A DNA stretch of 64,000 nucleotides, taken from Pascua guehoae (Eukaryota > Basidiomycota > Tremellomycetes > Trichosporonales > Trichosporonaceae). Shown here piece after piece: positions 35,158 to 46,602 of the stretch. Location of the stretch: positions 123,581 through 187,580 of the forward strand of contig BCJX01000025.1 in assembly GCA_001600415.1 (NCBI GenBank), read 5' to 3'. Position numbers and translations under genes: made by a program. The notes under the pieces are model-generated. The model had not been told where the DNA came from and did no database searches. It worked only from the letters and a program-made list of their open reading frames with translations. Position 1 is the stretch's first letter. The number at the start of each line of letters is the position of its first letter.

Positions 35158-37351
35158 CTAGTGGTCTGAGAGCCACCGGTACTCAAAGCGGAAATCGCTC
35201 TTACGACGCTGGCACCACGAGTTCTCCCAGTCAAAGTAAAAGTACCCTCCCTGCTCATAGTCCTCGGTAATGGCCTGCGGGTTGTGTGCACGCTGGAACC
35301 ATGTGAGGTACTGCTTGTGGAAGCGCCAGCTCTGGCGCTTGAGCTCCTGGGCAGCCAACCATCTGGACGTTAGGGTCTGTCGCTGACATCTGGCCTAAGC
35401 ACAGCGACTCACTGCTCGTATGTTCCCGTCATGTAGTAGAAGATGTAGAACAGCTGGTCGAGCTCCAGGCGCTGGTAGATGTTCTTGTCCTCCAGCAGAG
35501 GCAAACGCGTCTGCGGGTAGTACGAGGGTGTCTGGATTGGGTTTGTGGGGTGGTAGTACCGTGGGCTGCAGAGTTAGCAATGTATTCACTCCGTCAACTC
35601 ACGGCTCGGCGTCCAGCTGGGCTGGGGCATTCTGGTACGAGACGTCGAGGGCCGAGTGCAGCTCGCCCATATCGCTGGCGCGACGCTCGGCCTTCTCCTT
35701 GGCGACACCAAAGCTCTGCATGAGGTTCTCGAGCACGCCCTCCTTGCGCGGGCTGCCGCTGAAGCCAGCGGCCGCACGGGACGACTCGGCATGCGCGTAG
35801 CCCTGCTGCTGGGGACCGCCGTTGACGCCCTGTGCTCCAGAGCCGATGGCTTCCTGGGGACCAGGCGATGGGGACGCGGAAATACCAGGTGGAGGAGGAG
35901 GAGGGAGACCCTGGACAGTTAGAGGCATCCGTGCAGAGCAACTCACGTTGGCAGATTCAGGAGTAGTGGAGGGAACATCAGAAGCGACTTCAGGCTCGGG
36001 CGCGAGCTCTTGCTTCTCCTCGGCTGGTGGCGAGGTCTCCTTGGGGCGGGCGGTCTCGGTGGCTGTAGAGGTGGCAGCCGCAGACGGTTGAGGAGGTGTC
36101 GCACCGCCAACTGCCGCAGCTGCTGCCGCTGCATAGCGGATGGGAGGAAGAGGCGCGGGCTTGGCCGGTGGTGCCGATGCCGCTACTGGTGCAGAAGGCG
36201 GTGGTGGCGAAGGTTCGGCAGAGGCCGCCGCCGCTGCAGCCTTGGCCGCAGCCTTGGCAGCTGCAGCCTCGGCCTTCTCCTTCTCCCTCTCGGCTTCTGA
36301 ACGCGTCAGCGCAAGGCGTCAGTCGAGATTGTACACACTCTTTGTTCCACGTTTCGACTGCACAGGACTGGGTGGTGTGTCGTCGTCATGGTTCCTATGA
36401 GAGCGCGACGACTTCCTCTCGTTCTCTTTAGAGGGTGTCTTGTGTGACAGTTCGTCGGCCACTGATACCGAGTCGAGGTTGGACGAGTCCTCAATGTTAT
36501 GTCCGTACTCGCCAACGTACTCGTCCTCGAGGTCCTGGAGGTTGAGCTCGTCGTAGATGCCGAGGTCAAAGTCAAAGTCCTCTTCGCTATTGGACTCGAC
36601 AAAGTAGTTGACGTCGTCTTTGATCCCCTCGACTTGGTCAATCGAGATCTGTCCGTTCTCGAACATGCGCAACACAATCTCGAGGCGCCCAATGTGCCAT
36701 TGCCGCCGCTCGTTGAGCTGCTCGAGTTCGGTAAGACGATCGCTCGATGCCTTCTTCTTCTTGGTTGATTGCAGCATTTCTGCCTCGGCCTCGGTCTGCT
36801 CGATTTGGCGTGACAGCTCGTCCGTCGTGGTGCCAATCCAGTCGACCATGTCGCGTCGTGCCTTCTCTGCAGGATCAAGTCGTGCCGCGGCTATGAGGCC
36901 TTCTTTAGAGAAGGCTTTCATCTTCATTTCCTTTTCCAAGGCTTTGAATCGCTCCATTTGCTGGGGGAGGGGTGGATCAGCACACGCGCGCAAGTAGAAA
37001 ACAACAAGCACAACAATATCGTCATCTCGACAAGAGAATCCATACTCACTGTCTCGATCAACTTGCGGTTCTCTAGTAGAGAGCTCTTGTCCTTGATGTC
37101 ACTACTTCCGAGCCAGACCTTGATCTGATCACGCATGCGCTGCAGCTTCTTGATCTGCGTCTTGAGATCCGTCTCAAGCTTCTCCTTCTGGGTCACGTTG
37201 GAGGCATGGTTGAGCTTGTCGAACGTAGACTCGAAGACCTCGACGCCCTGCGCGACGGCCTTGAGTGTCCGATCAATCTCGGCTGGAAGGGTATTAGCGG
37301 CATGCCCTTGTGGTCGTAATGGTACGCACCTTGGAGTTTCCTTAACGCCAT
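35158..37351 (-). CDS. CCR4-NOT complex subunit Not3/Not5
   Basis: Seven exons on the minus strand: 37351-37330, 37282-37050, 36960-36339, 36296-35947, 35910-35603, 35565-35413 and 35362-35158. Phases agree; 630 residues. Residues 1 to about 240 are the N-terminal Not3/5 coiled-coil domain ([65 protein letters not shown] a little later). A Pro/Ala-rich linker with an [17 protein letters not shown] helix follows. The C terminus is the NOT box ([38 protein letters not shown], then [10 protein letters not shown]). The protein is a core part of the deadenylation and translational control complex. It is transcribed divergently from the polymerase epsilon subunit gene. Confidence 0.96.
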
Positions 37352-37720
37352 GGTCAAGTCGATGCACGTTGGGTGGCGAGACGATTGTGGTAGGGAAGGT
37401 GGTGAGAAGGTAGATAGTGATGACCGTGACTGCTGTGGCAGTGACACCAAAGGGGCACGACAACGGAGGCAAGCACGCCGCCGCACGGCGACAGACGGAA
37501 GTGCCTGCAAAGGCACCCGAAGGTGTGCACGCCTATTATTGCCACCCACAATCACACGTGAGAAGCTGCATGCCTACTGCGTAATCTGATCCCGCTGTCT
37601 CAATCTTGTTTGCGACGCGTCCTGGTGGAGGTGGCTCATCTTCAGGACGCGTCCCAAATAGACCGTCTGTGTTCCCTAATTGTTGTTTGTTGCCCAGCAT
37701 TTCCACCACCAACGTCCATC
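37352..37720. promoter_or_regulatory. Bidirectional promoter with two MluI cell-cycle boxes
   Basis: This 369-bp segment separates the start codons of Not3/5 (minus) and the polymerase epsilon B subunit (plus). ACGCGT occurs at 37615-37620 and again at 37647-37652, both within the 9-mer GACGCGTCC and 101 and 69 nt before the polymerase subunit start. ACGCGT is the binding site of MBF-type factors that switch on replication genes at G1/S in yeasts; use of that logic here is inferred. Confidence 0.65.
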
Positions 37721-39787
37721 ATGGTCAAGTCAATGAGAGCAGCGATTGTAAAGGTGAGCTTTGTTCACCTCTTCTGGAGCTCACACCCAGGTCTTCTCGA
37801 CCAAGTACTCCCTGACGCTTCCCGCACCGGCTCTCCGCTACATCGAGCAAGTGTTGACAGAGGTATGTTCACAACAATGTTCCATCTTCCAAACTCACAC
37901 TCTCTCCAGAATGAGATTCCAGAAGATGAATGGAGCGTGGGACTTGAGTTCTGGGCCCGGGAATACCTCAAGGGAGAAGGTGAGCTACAAACAGCGCGTG
38001 AAGAGTCAGCTCACCTGCAGAATCTTCCTCGCTTGTGTCGCTCGACGGCCTCAAGCGTGCCTACGAGATTCTCCAACTTGGCGCCACGGACGACACCCAG
38101 ACAGCAGACCCATCAGAGATCAATGTTGAGGCGCACTTTTCAGTTGTGGACAGCTTTGACATGCCTGCTGTGCACTTTGATCCTGTTCGTGGAGGGTTCA
38201 TCACGTGAGTGCGCGGCTAGGGTCCGATGACTGACAACCAAGGTCCAAGAGCAAGCCATTAATCGCTGGAAAGGCCGCCAGTAGGTCGGGGTACTTGAGG
38301 GAACGGTGGGCCATCATCAAGGAAGTGGGTATCGTGCTCAAGCTCAAGCTCACCGGCTAGATCATCCTGCGCAACGAGAACTTTACGCCTCCAGCACTTG
38401 GAGGGAACGACCGGAAGAATTACTTGAAGGTGGGTAGCGAACGTCGCGGCACACCCACATCACTAACTTCTGCAGCTTACCTCTACACGGAACCTTCTTG
38501 GGCGTGCTGGCCAGCTCTTCCTTCTCTTCGGCATGCTGTTCCGGGATCCAGAAGGAAGGCTCTGTCTCGAAGACGGCGAAGGCCCCGTCGCGTTGGACAT
38601 GCAGGATGCCGTGGGTGGCATGGTTACATCAGTCTGCTCACCCTTACAGGTTCCAGGAGAAGGTCTCTTCACCGAGGGCTGCATGGTGCTCATCGAGGGA
38701 GAGTACACACTCGAAGGAAACATTCGCGTGCTCGCCATGGGCCACCCGCCAAGCGAGAAGCGCGACATTGCTAGGTGAGCATGGGTCACTGGGGCAAGCT
38801 GACTGGAAGGGGATTACATGGACACATCGACTTCCTCGGCGGGGGTGCAGTGTCCCTCAAGGAGGAGGTACGTCGCTCGGCGTGCACCCGCATCCTGCTT
38901 ACCGTTTTAGCAAAAGTACCTCCCAACGGTACTCGCCAACACCCAAGTCTCATTCGTCGTTCTTTCAGATGTCTGGCTCGACCACCCCCGCACACTAGTG
39001 GCCTTGCGGCGGTTGTTTGAGGGCTACTCTGAGGCTGTCGAGTACCGACCCATGGTGTTTGTCTTGTGTGGCAACTTTTGCCAGCGGGCATGGGAAGGCG
39101 AGGGAGGCTTGAAGCAGTATACAAGTGGGTGCAGGAAGTCGCGTCGAGCTCACCCACGCAGACGGCTTTAACGCCTTGACCGACCTCATCCTCAGCTTCC
39201 CGCTCCTTCACCAATCGCACTTTGTCTTTGTCCCTGGACCTCTGGACCCATGGTCGTCGTCGACCCTTCCCCGCCCCGCTCTGCCAGCTACCTTCTCGGG
39301 CCGCTTGACCCAGCGCATCCCCAACGCACGCTTCGTGTCCAACCCGTGTCGGCTGCGCTACTTTGGCCAAGAGCTGGTCATTTATCGAGAGGATCTGATG
39401 GGCCGTATGCTGCGCAACCTCGTTGGCATCAAGAGTGAAGAGGAGGGGACGGACATGAAGCGTTATGTGAGCTACCTCATCCCAGTCGTCTTAGCTCTCC
39501 TAACCATGCAGCTCGTCCAGACAGTTCTCGATCAAGCACACCTCTCGCCACTCCCGCAGAGTGTTCGCCCAACCTTGTGGGAGTATGACCACACACTACG
39601 CCTGTACCCCATGCCTACCGCGCTCGTCCTCGCAGACAAGTACGAACGTTACGAACTCACATACGAGGGCTGCCACGTCTTCAACCCTGGACGGTTTATC
39701 AGTGCCGGAACGGGAGGAGAGTTTGAGTGGTCCATGTACTACCCAGCAACTGGACGGAGCGAGCGCAGTGCGCTGAGCTTGGATTAG
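37721..39787 (+). CDS. DPB2: DNA polymerase epsilon subunit B (Dpb2/POLE2)
   Basis: Twelve exons: 37721-37753, 37791-37862, 37910-37979, 38021-38204, 38243-38324, 38361-38429, 38476-38610, 38650-38774, 38810-38867, 38911-39124, 39162-39466 and 39512-39787. All phases fit; 540 residues, close to the family norm. Landmarks: [20 protein letters not shown] at the N terminus; the central [45 protein letters not shown]; the HIDFLGGG junction into the inactive phosphoesterase domain; and the C-terminal HVFNPGRFI. It is the second subunit of the leading-strand polymerase and also contacts the CMG helicase. Eleven introns are only 35-47 nt. Two MluI boxes upstream fit S-phase expression. Confidence 0.95.
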
Positions 39788-42777
39788 ATGGAGGAGACGG
39801 TCGTGGTCACATTTGTACTATGCATTGCATACAGAGCATTCTGCCGTTACAGTCGTTGTCTACTCGGCTCGACATCTCCGACCTCGCCAGAATGCTTCTA
39901 GCCTGCGACGCCCTTGCTAGTCGAGTCTGACTCTGTCAGTGATAAGAGGTATGATAGGGGCATCTAGAGCTCCACCTAGTTCACCGTGACGAGGACGGCG
40001 AATGGCCGGAGGCCCACCCACGACTACGCCACCACCAGACTGAGAGCAGGTAGTGACGCAGTGACACCAGCAACAAGACCTCCACCACCGTCCCAGCATT
40101 CCAACCCGAGACACCCACGTTCCATCTCCAATCAAACAATGCGCCATCCTTCGATGACCAAAAAGGGCGTTCGCAGTTGGCGTCATGCCCATGTCGCCAG
40201 AACGTTTCAAGGGCGGTGACCGAGGTATTTAGCCTTTCAACAATGTACAAACCTCACGATTGCCATTTGAGCTCATGAGGGGCGTGAACGCCGTCCGAAT
40301 ACTGAAACCTTTTGGGCAGAGCGTACGCATCGTAACAAATGGTTAGCCCGCTGAACATCTAGTGTGTTCCAAGTTGTATCCCTCTGTGACCTATGTTGTG
40401 CCGCTATCTGCTATCCCAACAGCACTCCATTCTGTAGACCCCGTGGGCTGCTATCCGTTTCCCAAGCACCACTCTATTATGTAGACCCGTTCCCCATTAC
40501 CGTGGAGGCTTGCAGGCTTGCAACCGCAAACTGATCGGCGTGGGGGAACTGCCTGGCACGGTGTTGCAGGACGAGTCGTACGAGTCTGTTTGGAGAGGAG
40601 TACAAAGACACATTTGGATCGGGGCCGACCGAAGGCCTGACCGAAGCCACGAGTAAACGGGCACTGCAACGATGACTTCCACAGAGTGCAGACTGCCTGT
40701 CTCTGCCACGCAATTGTCTCTTGACTCATGGCTTCTCTGCGTCACTGCAGGTTACGAAACCCAATGGCGCGGAAACAGTGGTCTGTGCACCAGGCCACTC
40801 TTGTTATTGCGTATCGTTGGCAGAACATCGTTTCCTGCCCTTCTTCACTATCAATCATGAGATCAGGACCTTCTTCCATCTCCATCTCCATCCATCTTGC
40901 CTTCATCATAGGGGTGCCCAGCAGCGACAACCCAGAAATGAGCTCAAGACCAAGCACTCCTCCCGCTCGGGACTGTACAGCTCCTCGCTGATTACCAGGT
41001 AGTCACCGGTCCGACGCCACCGCACGCCAGGGGAAAAGAGACGGGCTTCCGTTTCAGAGTCGACTTCTGCGCCATTCAAGCATGCGTCTCGTGCACAGGC
41101 GTCGGGGCTATGGCTATGAACCAGAGCCCGTCTCTGCTCAACTTTACCTTCACCCGAGCTCAAAGTGGCAGTCTGAATACTTTCCCGCAGCACTTGCACC
41201 CATGCACACTTACATCTGATCCACTGCATGGCCAGCATAGCGTCAACCCTCCACCCTTGCAACAGCTCTCACGCGCAGGTATGTTTGAAAGTTTGTGAGA
41301 CTTTCCTCCACCCAGTGAGGCTCGAACGGTTAGCAATCTCACGATTTTCCCAAAAGTACCCGCTCCTCCCCCTCGCATCTCGCAGTGTTGAGTTGTCACA
41401 ACCCGCTGAAATGCTTGTCATTGCGTTTTCTCTCATCTCGACAGATCAAGAGTCACATATTTGAGCCGTACATCTACGTCGTATCAGCATTGAACCTTGC
41501 GTTACGAGGGCGCGGCCCGTACAGGAACACCCGAGTTTTACCTGGGTGGCGATCGACCTGTTGAAATCACCTCGTCGAGCTCGGACACATGAATCTTCAG
41601 ATGACAAAACACACACTAAAAGGCGGTATTCTTGCTCTCTCTCTCCCTGGTAACGTTGCGGCACGCCGTCCAAGCCGAAAGTGGCACTTCTCAATAGATA
41701 GTGAAAAATAGCTAGTGAAAAATTGGCAGCGACAGCTCGTGCAGTTGGGGGCCGGTTGTTGGCAGTGCCAATATGTCAGACTCGACTCTCAAATGGGCAC
41801 GCCAACATGGCTTGACACATCTTGATGTGTGATTGAAATGAGACCCGCATCCCCGAACTCCCGGCGGAGTAATGAAAACACCACGATAACGCCTGTGGCA
41901 CCTGAACCGCGGACCCACCCTGCTCCGTTGAATTGATGTTAGTGGAAAGTGCCAATGGTCATACAAGATGCAGGCCGGCGACAATCTAGCCATTGAGACA
42001 GTGTTGTTATGCAAGACAAGAGTCTCGATATGGTTTACCAGCGCATGCAGTGTGCCACCGCCTCAATGGCACTAAATCACACCAGGTAACAAGTTGCACT
42101 CTGAAACGCATTCGGACAAACCAACGGTAGTGTCGATAGTGCCGATCACCATTTGCGGTTATCAGCTTCCGAACATACCAGCTGAACCAGCATTGTCCGC
42201 ATGCGTACGTGGGGAGGTTGCAAGTGACCATGCCGCTATGAGTTATAAGAGACGCGAAGGGAGCCTTTCGGGTTGTCCCCCACTACCACTAAATTCTCGG
42301 AATACTCACGGACAGGGGACAGAGGAGTTTTATTGATCAGGAGCAGTTCACCATCCCCAACACACGTCCCATTACTCAACTTCTGTTCTTGAAAGTAACA
42401 AAATAATAATACTGTGCCAACGATTACTGATGTGGTCTATGGACTTGGCCTAACAGGGCGTGTATCCGGTAAGGGGCTTAACTGTACACGAAATCCAACG
42501 CTTTCAACCTTCCCTCGTTTTCTTCCCTTCCCTCCTCTTCACAACCTTCCCTCATTTGCGCAACCTTCCCTCATTTTGTCAGCCTCCCCTCGTCTTGTCA
42601 ACCTTCCCTCGTTTTTGGCACCCTTCCCTTCTGCTCTCAAAATTCTCTCGTGTTCCACCAACTCATTTATCAACCTCCTCTCTGATCTCTTTCTCTACCT
42701 TCCACTTCTTGTCAACCTTTCCATTTCTTGTTAGCAACAATTCCCCTCCTTTCTCGGCGATTCGATACTCACTCAAG
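39788..42777. other. Gene-poor region at the left end of the accessory segment
   Basis: No protein gene is supported in these 3 kb. It holds a small direct repeat around ATTCTGTAGACCCC (40430 and 40475). From about 42505 there is a pyrimidine-rich tandem repeat leading into the first MVNYH locus. Confidence 0.4.
42505..42630. repeat. Pyrimidine-rich tandem repeat (CAACCTTCCCTC unit)
   Basis: Five to six imperfect copies of CAACCTTCCCTCRTTTT, period about 20-22 nt, lie immediately upstream of the first MVNYH locus. The pyrimidine bias fits a fungal promoter or leader tract of the kind seen before strongly expressed genes, here expanded as a tandem array. Confidence 0.7.
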
Positions 42778-43740
42778 ATGGTTAATTACCATGAAAGTGA
42801 GTCGTCCTCTGCCTGTAGTACTATCTTACTTCCACCAAGTCTCGGTGGATAGCACACAGCTGTGGTTCCCCTCACTTGGCCTCTTGCCCGTGTCCCCTTC
42901 ATTCCGCTTCTCAGAGATCCCACGGGGCATTGAGGCCCCTCCCCCACCTCCTTGCACACTGACGCCCATCCCAGATTTCGGCCCCTTTCCGCATTCCTGT
43001 CCGCTCGACGCGCCTTCCTGCCGCTGAACACCGTTCAGCCCCCATGCCGCCACCTGTAAGCATCACTCGCCCACGCTTCCTCCCACTGCTGACCTGTTCC
43101 TAGGTAGTACGACTGATGTCACCATGCCTGCCCGCCATGAGGGGGGCCAATACCACCGACTCCGAAGTGTTTGCCAGGGCGGCGGGGTACGCCCACCCAC
43201 CTGCCCCCTACCCCCACTCCCACCCATTCGGCCGGCCCGCGTCACTGGGGGTGGGTCGGTCCCTCCGGCCACGCCCACCCAGTAGGCAGAGAAAGGTCAC
43301 CGTCACGAACAAACAACTCCCTACCCCATCCCCCACCCCGCGCCGTCGGCGGTTTCCAGCCGCTCGACGGAGAGCAGCCCTGGGTGGGATGGGGTGTCCG
43401 ACCTCCCTGCCTTCCGCGACCCGCCGTCCCCCGGGTCGCTTAAGTTCCCCGCTCCCAACCCCTACCGTGGCCCAGTCTGCACTGATGTCACCATGCCGGT
43501 CCTTGAGGTAGGTGTAGTCACCCGTCCGACTCCCGGACGGGTTGGATTGTTTGAGCCATTGGGCACTGCAGCTGATCCCAGGCCCCATTCCCCCGTCCGT
43601 TCCTCTCGACACGCCTTCCTGCCGTTGTCACCAGTACCACCGAGATAGGTGTGGCGGTCTCGGTCGACACGGTGGCCTCTGATGCCGCGGGCGACAGTCC
43701 TCGCCGTTGTCACATGTCACAAAGCCCTCCTCGTTTCTTC
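42778..43740 (+). pseudogene. First MVNYH-type locus, exon structure unresolved
   Basis: The ATG at 42778 encodes MVNYHE and is followed by a GTGAGT donor. Its leader and first codons match the second locus at 46603. Downstream, 43336-43490 matches that locus at 46893-47048 and encodes SSPGWDGVSDLPAFRDPPSP in a shared frame, with GTAGGTGT following. The first exon and this block are in different frames, so splicing is needed, but I could not find one consistent model. The locus also has an internal partial duplication (CGCCTTCCTGCCG at about 43010 and 43611; CTGATGTCACCATGCC at 43112 and 43480) and an inverted 61-bp block. It may be a rearranged copy or an intron-rich gene. Confidence 0.4.
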
Positions 43741-45625
43741 TTGACCGTGAGTTTAGTTAAGGAACTCTTACTGAAATAACTGACACGTGTGTTATTTCCA
43801 GTATGAGCTGTCATTCACGTCACCCGTGACCAGCCCCACTTTCTGTTCCCTTTGCAGAGACGAGAGCAATGTATACTATTTATCTCACTGAACGCAATCG
43901 CCTCATCTTCGTCATAATTGGCGACCATTGACAGACTATCTTGACGTGCTTCGTATCACACCCAATTGCAGGTAACTGAATAGTCTCATTTCGCCCTCCG
44001 TCGGTTGGACAATACAAGCAATTTGATACCACTTGCATGGCAAGAGCGACGTCACAGATTGTGGATATACTGACGTCAGACGCATTGCTACGGCGGTCCA
44101 TGGGCCATCGGCCATCGGCATGACCGGGGCGTGCGTTTTTGCCATGTGGAAATTTGCCACCCCTACCTGGCCCTTTGCCACCATCATAGGCCATCTGTGC
44201 ATCTGTCCACCATGTGGGCCGCGGCTGCGCCGCCCATCCGTCTGCGCCTCTGTGATTTCAGCTTTTGTTGCGTGCTGTGCAGTGAGCCATCCTGTCCAGA
44301 CCTATTCCCGACTGTCACTAAATGCAGCATCTGCAGCACATTCGACTGACGAAAGTCTGGATGGGTGCATCGGGACACAGCGCTGACGAGCACCGGGACC
44401 AGATCTGCTCTACGCCCAACAGCTACCCCGTACACTGGCTATCACGGTGTTTGGGTCATCAGCATCAAATGGCATGGCTTCCGTTTGTCGCTCTGCTGGT
44501 CGTGTTTACTTCTGGAGTGTTGGCTGGCCGTGTTGACTGCTGACATATTTGCCGTTGGGCGTGTTGGCTTTCGGGCGAGTTCGGAAGAGTTCGGGATGCT
44601 ATCCACCCACTCCATCCCGGCGTTCGGACCGACGGCCACGTCAGCATCCTGGTCGTCGTTCGTTTTGTGTTCATGCTGGCTTGGCCTGGAGCTGGCCGGT
44701 CTTGGGTCAGCCAAACGTTCACCTCGTCTTGCCTTGGCTGCTAGGGCTGCTGCCTGCGCCGCCGCTGCACGACTCCAAGCCCGTTTGGGCAACATTGCAT
44801 CTGTTCCAGAGCAGCTTCGCACCCATCTCATGCCCTTTCATCAGACCCTGGGGAACCCTGGGGATCCATGGGGGGATCGTTCCTAGGATCCGAGGATGCT
44901 AGTGTCACGACATGATGACAACCGACCGACGCGACGAGACCCTGACATCCCGAGATGGAAAGTAGAGGGTTCACCGCGATCCGCGAGTTGCTCCCTAACC
45001 TCTGCGGCTCACCGCTCAACCGTGCTGCCTGGTGAGCTGATGTGCAGCTGCTGCGTCGCTGCATCTGCGCAACCCAGACTCAGTGATGTACGCTCATGAA
45101 CTGTGTCTGGCAACCTGCGCAGCTGCGGAGTGGATGGAGTGCTTGGTGGGGCAAGTTTGGTGGGTGGGGGAGGTCGCACAGGGCGGTGCGTATCTTGCCG
45201 GCGGTACGGCGACGCACAGCTGATGGTGACAGGACAAGCTGGCGATGGCCACTGTGTTTGCAGTGAGACAAGGCCCTTGGGCACGTCATGGGGAATCAGG
45301 GATGGGACGGCTGCAGACAGACAGACACACGGGCAGGCAGATAGACAGACTGTGGTTTCCGGGTGGCGAGGCGTGAGACCGAGGGCGGGCGCGTACTCGC
45401 ATACCGACGCGCATGTGATCGGGTGCGAGGTTTGGCTAGCGTTTCTTGCGGTTTCTGATCCCTGCTGCATTATATCAGGTCGAGTGTGTAAGTGTGGATG
45501 GTGGAAATGAGTGAGATGGGGGGAACCTTGTCACCAGGGGGGGACCTCTGCCCTGGTTGCTTCCTCCACCTGCTGACCGACCCCACACATATCGCTACTG
45601 TTCCTTCCCTCCATCCAACACATTC

Positions 45626-45820
45626 ATGCCAAAATTCCCAGACCTCACCTGCATCTGCTTTACCCTCACCGACATCCTCAATGGAGTGTGGGATGCATAC
45701 CCCGCCGTGGACAAGGCGTCGCTTCCCTCGCATCTCGTCAATTTGCCTCCGCTCTGCAAACTTCTGGCGACGACGTCAGGAACAGCCAAAGCCACCAAAC
45801 GTGCACTTGACGGGCGTTAG
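45626..45820 (+). CDS. Possible small protein of 64 residues
   Basis: An open frame from ATG to TAG with protein-like composition: MPKFPDLTCICFTLTDILNG, then DAYPAVDKASLPSHLVNLPP, and a basic end TKRALDGR. It may be an exon of a larger gene rather than a complete one. No family is recognised, and no conserved splice sites or promoter were found. Codon use is balanced, unlike the skewed frames around it, which is the only argument for it. Confidence 0.25.
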   Translation: MPKFPDLTCICFTLTDILNGVWDAYPAVDKASLPSHLVNLPPLCKLLATTSGTAKATKRALDGR

Positions 45821-46455
45821 ATTCCAAATCCAGGGCACTTGACACTGCGCGTCGACGTGATCTCGCGATGAAAGGTCATGGCCCGGCCAACCAGAGGGCA
45901 GGGTGGAGCCGCTCGAGTGACACAATTCAGTCGCAGGGACAAAACGAGACACAGCAAGCTGTCGGTGAACCTTGATACACGACCACCAGGTGAGTGTCTG
46001 GCCAGCCAGAAGGCAGGCTCGAGCCGAGAGAAGCGATACCATCGCGTCGCAGGGACATGATGAGACAGACTAAATCGTCGATATCAACCTCCTGACCCGG
46101 CCCCAGGGACCAGACCCAGGCGAGGTCAAGGTGAAGGCATGAGCTCCGTCGCGGCGCCGTCGCCGTCGCCGCTCGGTTGGGATGGGGGCAGTGTAGAAAC
46201 TGAGACACGGCTAGCCAGTTCTATCCTCCCACGCGGTGACCGCTCCTTGGCACTCGCCCGGCACGGAAAGCTGCTGGGGGGCACAGCGGGGGTAGCATGG
46301 GACAAGGCAGGAGACACCGGGCGACAGAAAGAAATCATTCACGCAGCTGCGTCGCTTGCAACCCTGATCCCTTGTCAATGGTGAGATGGGGTGAGGGCTC
46401 ATTTGTGTCAGAACCAGAGCTCCCATGGCGTGCCCACGGCAAGGCCAGAGGCGAC

Positions 46456-46519
46456 CCGCCGTCCAGCGTACCCAGGCCGCCGTCCAGCGCACCCAGGACC
46501 CCCTCCAGCGTACCCAGGA
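46456..46519. repeat. 21-bp tandem repeat, three copies
   Basis: The unit CCGCCGTCCAGCGTACCCAG(G) is repeated three times with small changes, ending about 85 nt before the second MVNYH start codon. It lies in the presumed promoter of that gene. Confidence 0.75.
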
Positions 46520-46602
46520 CCCCCCCACTGGCGAACGGTATAAGAACCTGACCTCGCCACCCGTCCCCCCTCTTCTTCTTGGCGATTTGTAACTCACTAA
46601 AC

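Larger units (their letters stand above)
43741..46602. other. Repeat-bearing spacer between the two MVNYH loci
   Basis: It contains a CAGA-type run at about 45313-45350, a 21-bp tandem repeat at 46456-46519 and one short candidate ORF (45626-45820). The minus-strand open stretch 44442-44831 has an Ala/Arg-rich segment but no start or splice support. No known gene family is recognised. Confidence 0.4.

Noticed and set aside
39467..39511. Reading the 45-nt segment in the polymerase epsilon gene as coding
   Set aside because: It has a GTGAGC donor, CTAAC branch point and CAG acceptor, and removing it restores the family alignment, although retention would stay in frame.
41280..41410. Possible minus-strand tRNA (CGTTCGAGCC)
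   Set aside because: T stem arms do not pair and no D arm or acceptor stem was found.
44442..44831. Minus-strand open frame with an Ala/Arg-rich helix
   Set aside because: It resembles fragments of fungal transposon proteins only in composition; no domain, start context or splice sites.
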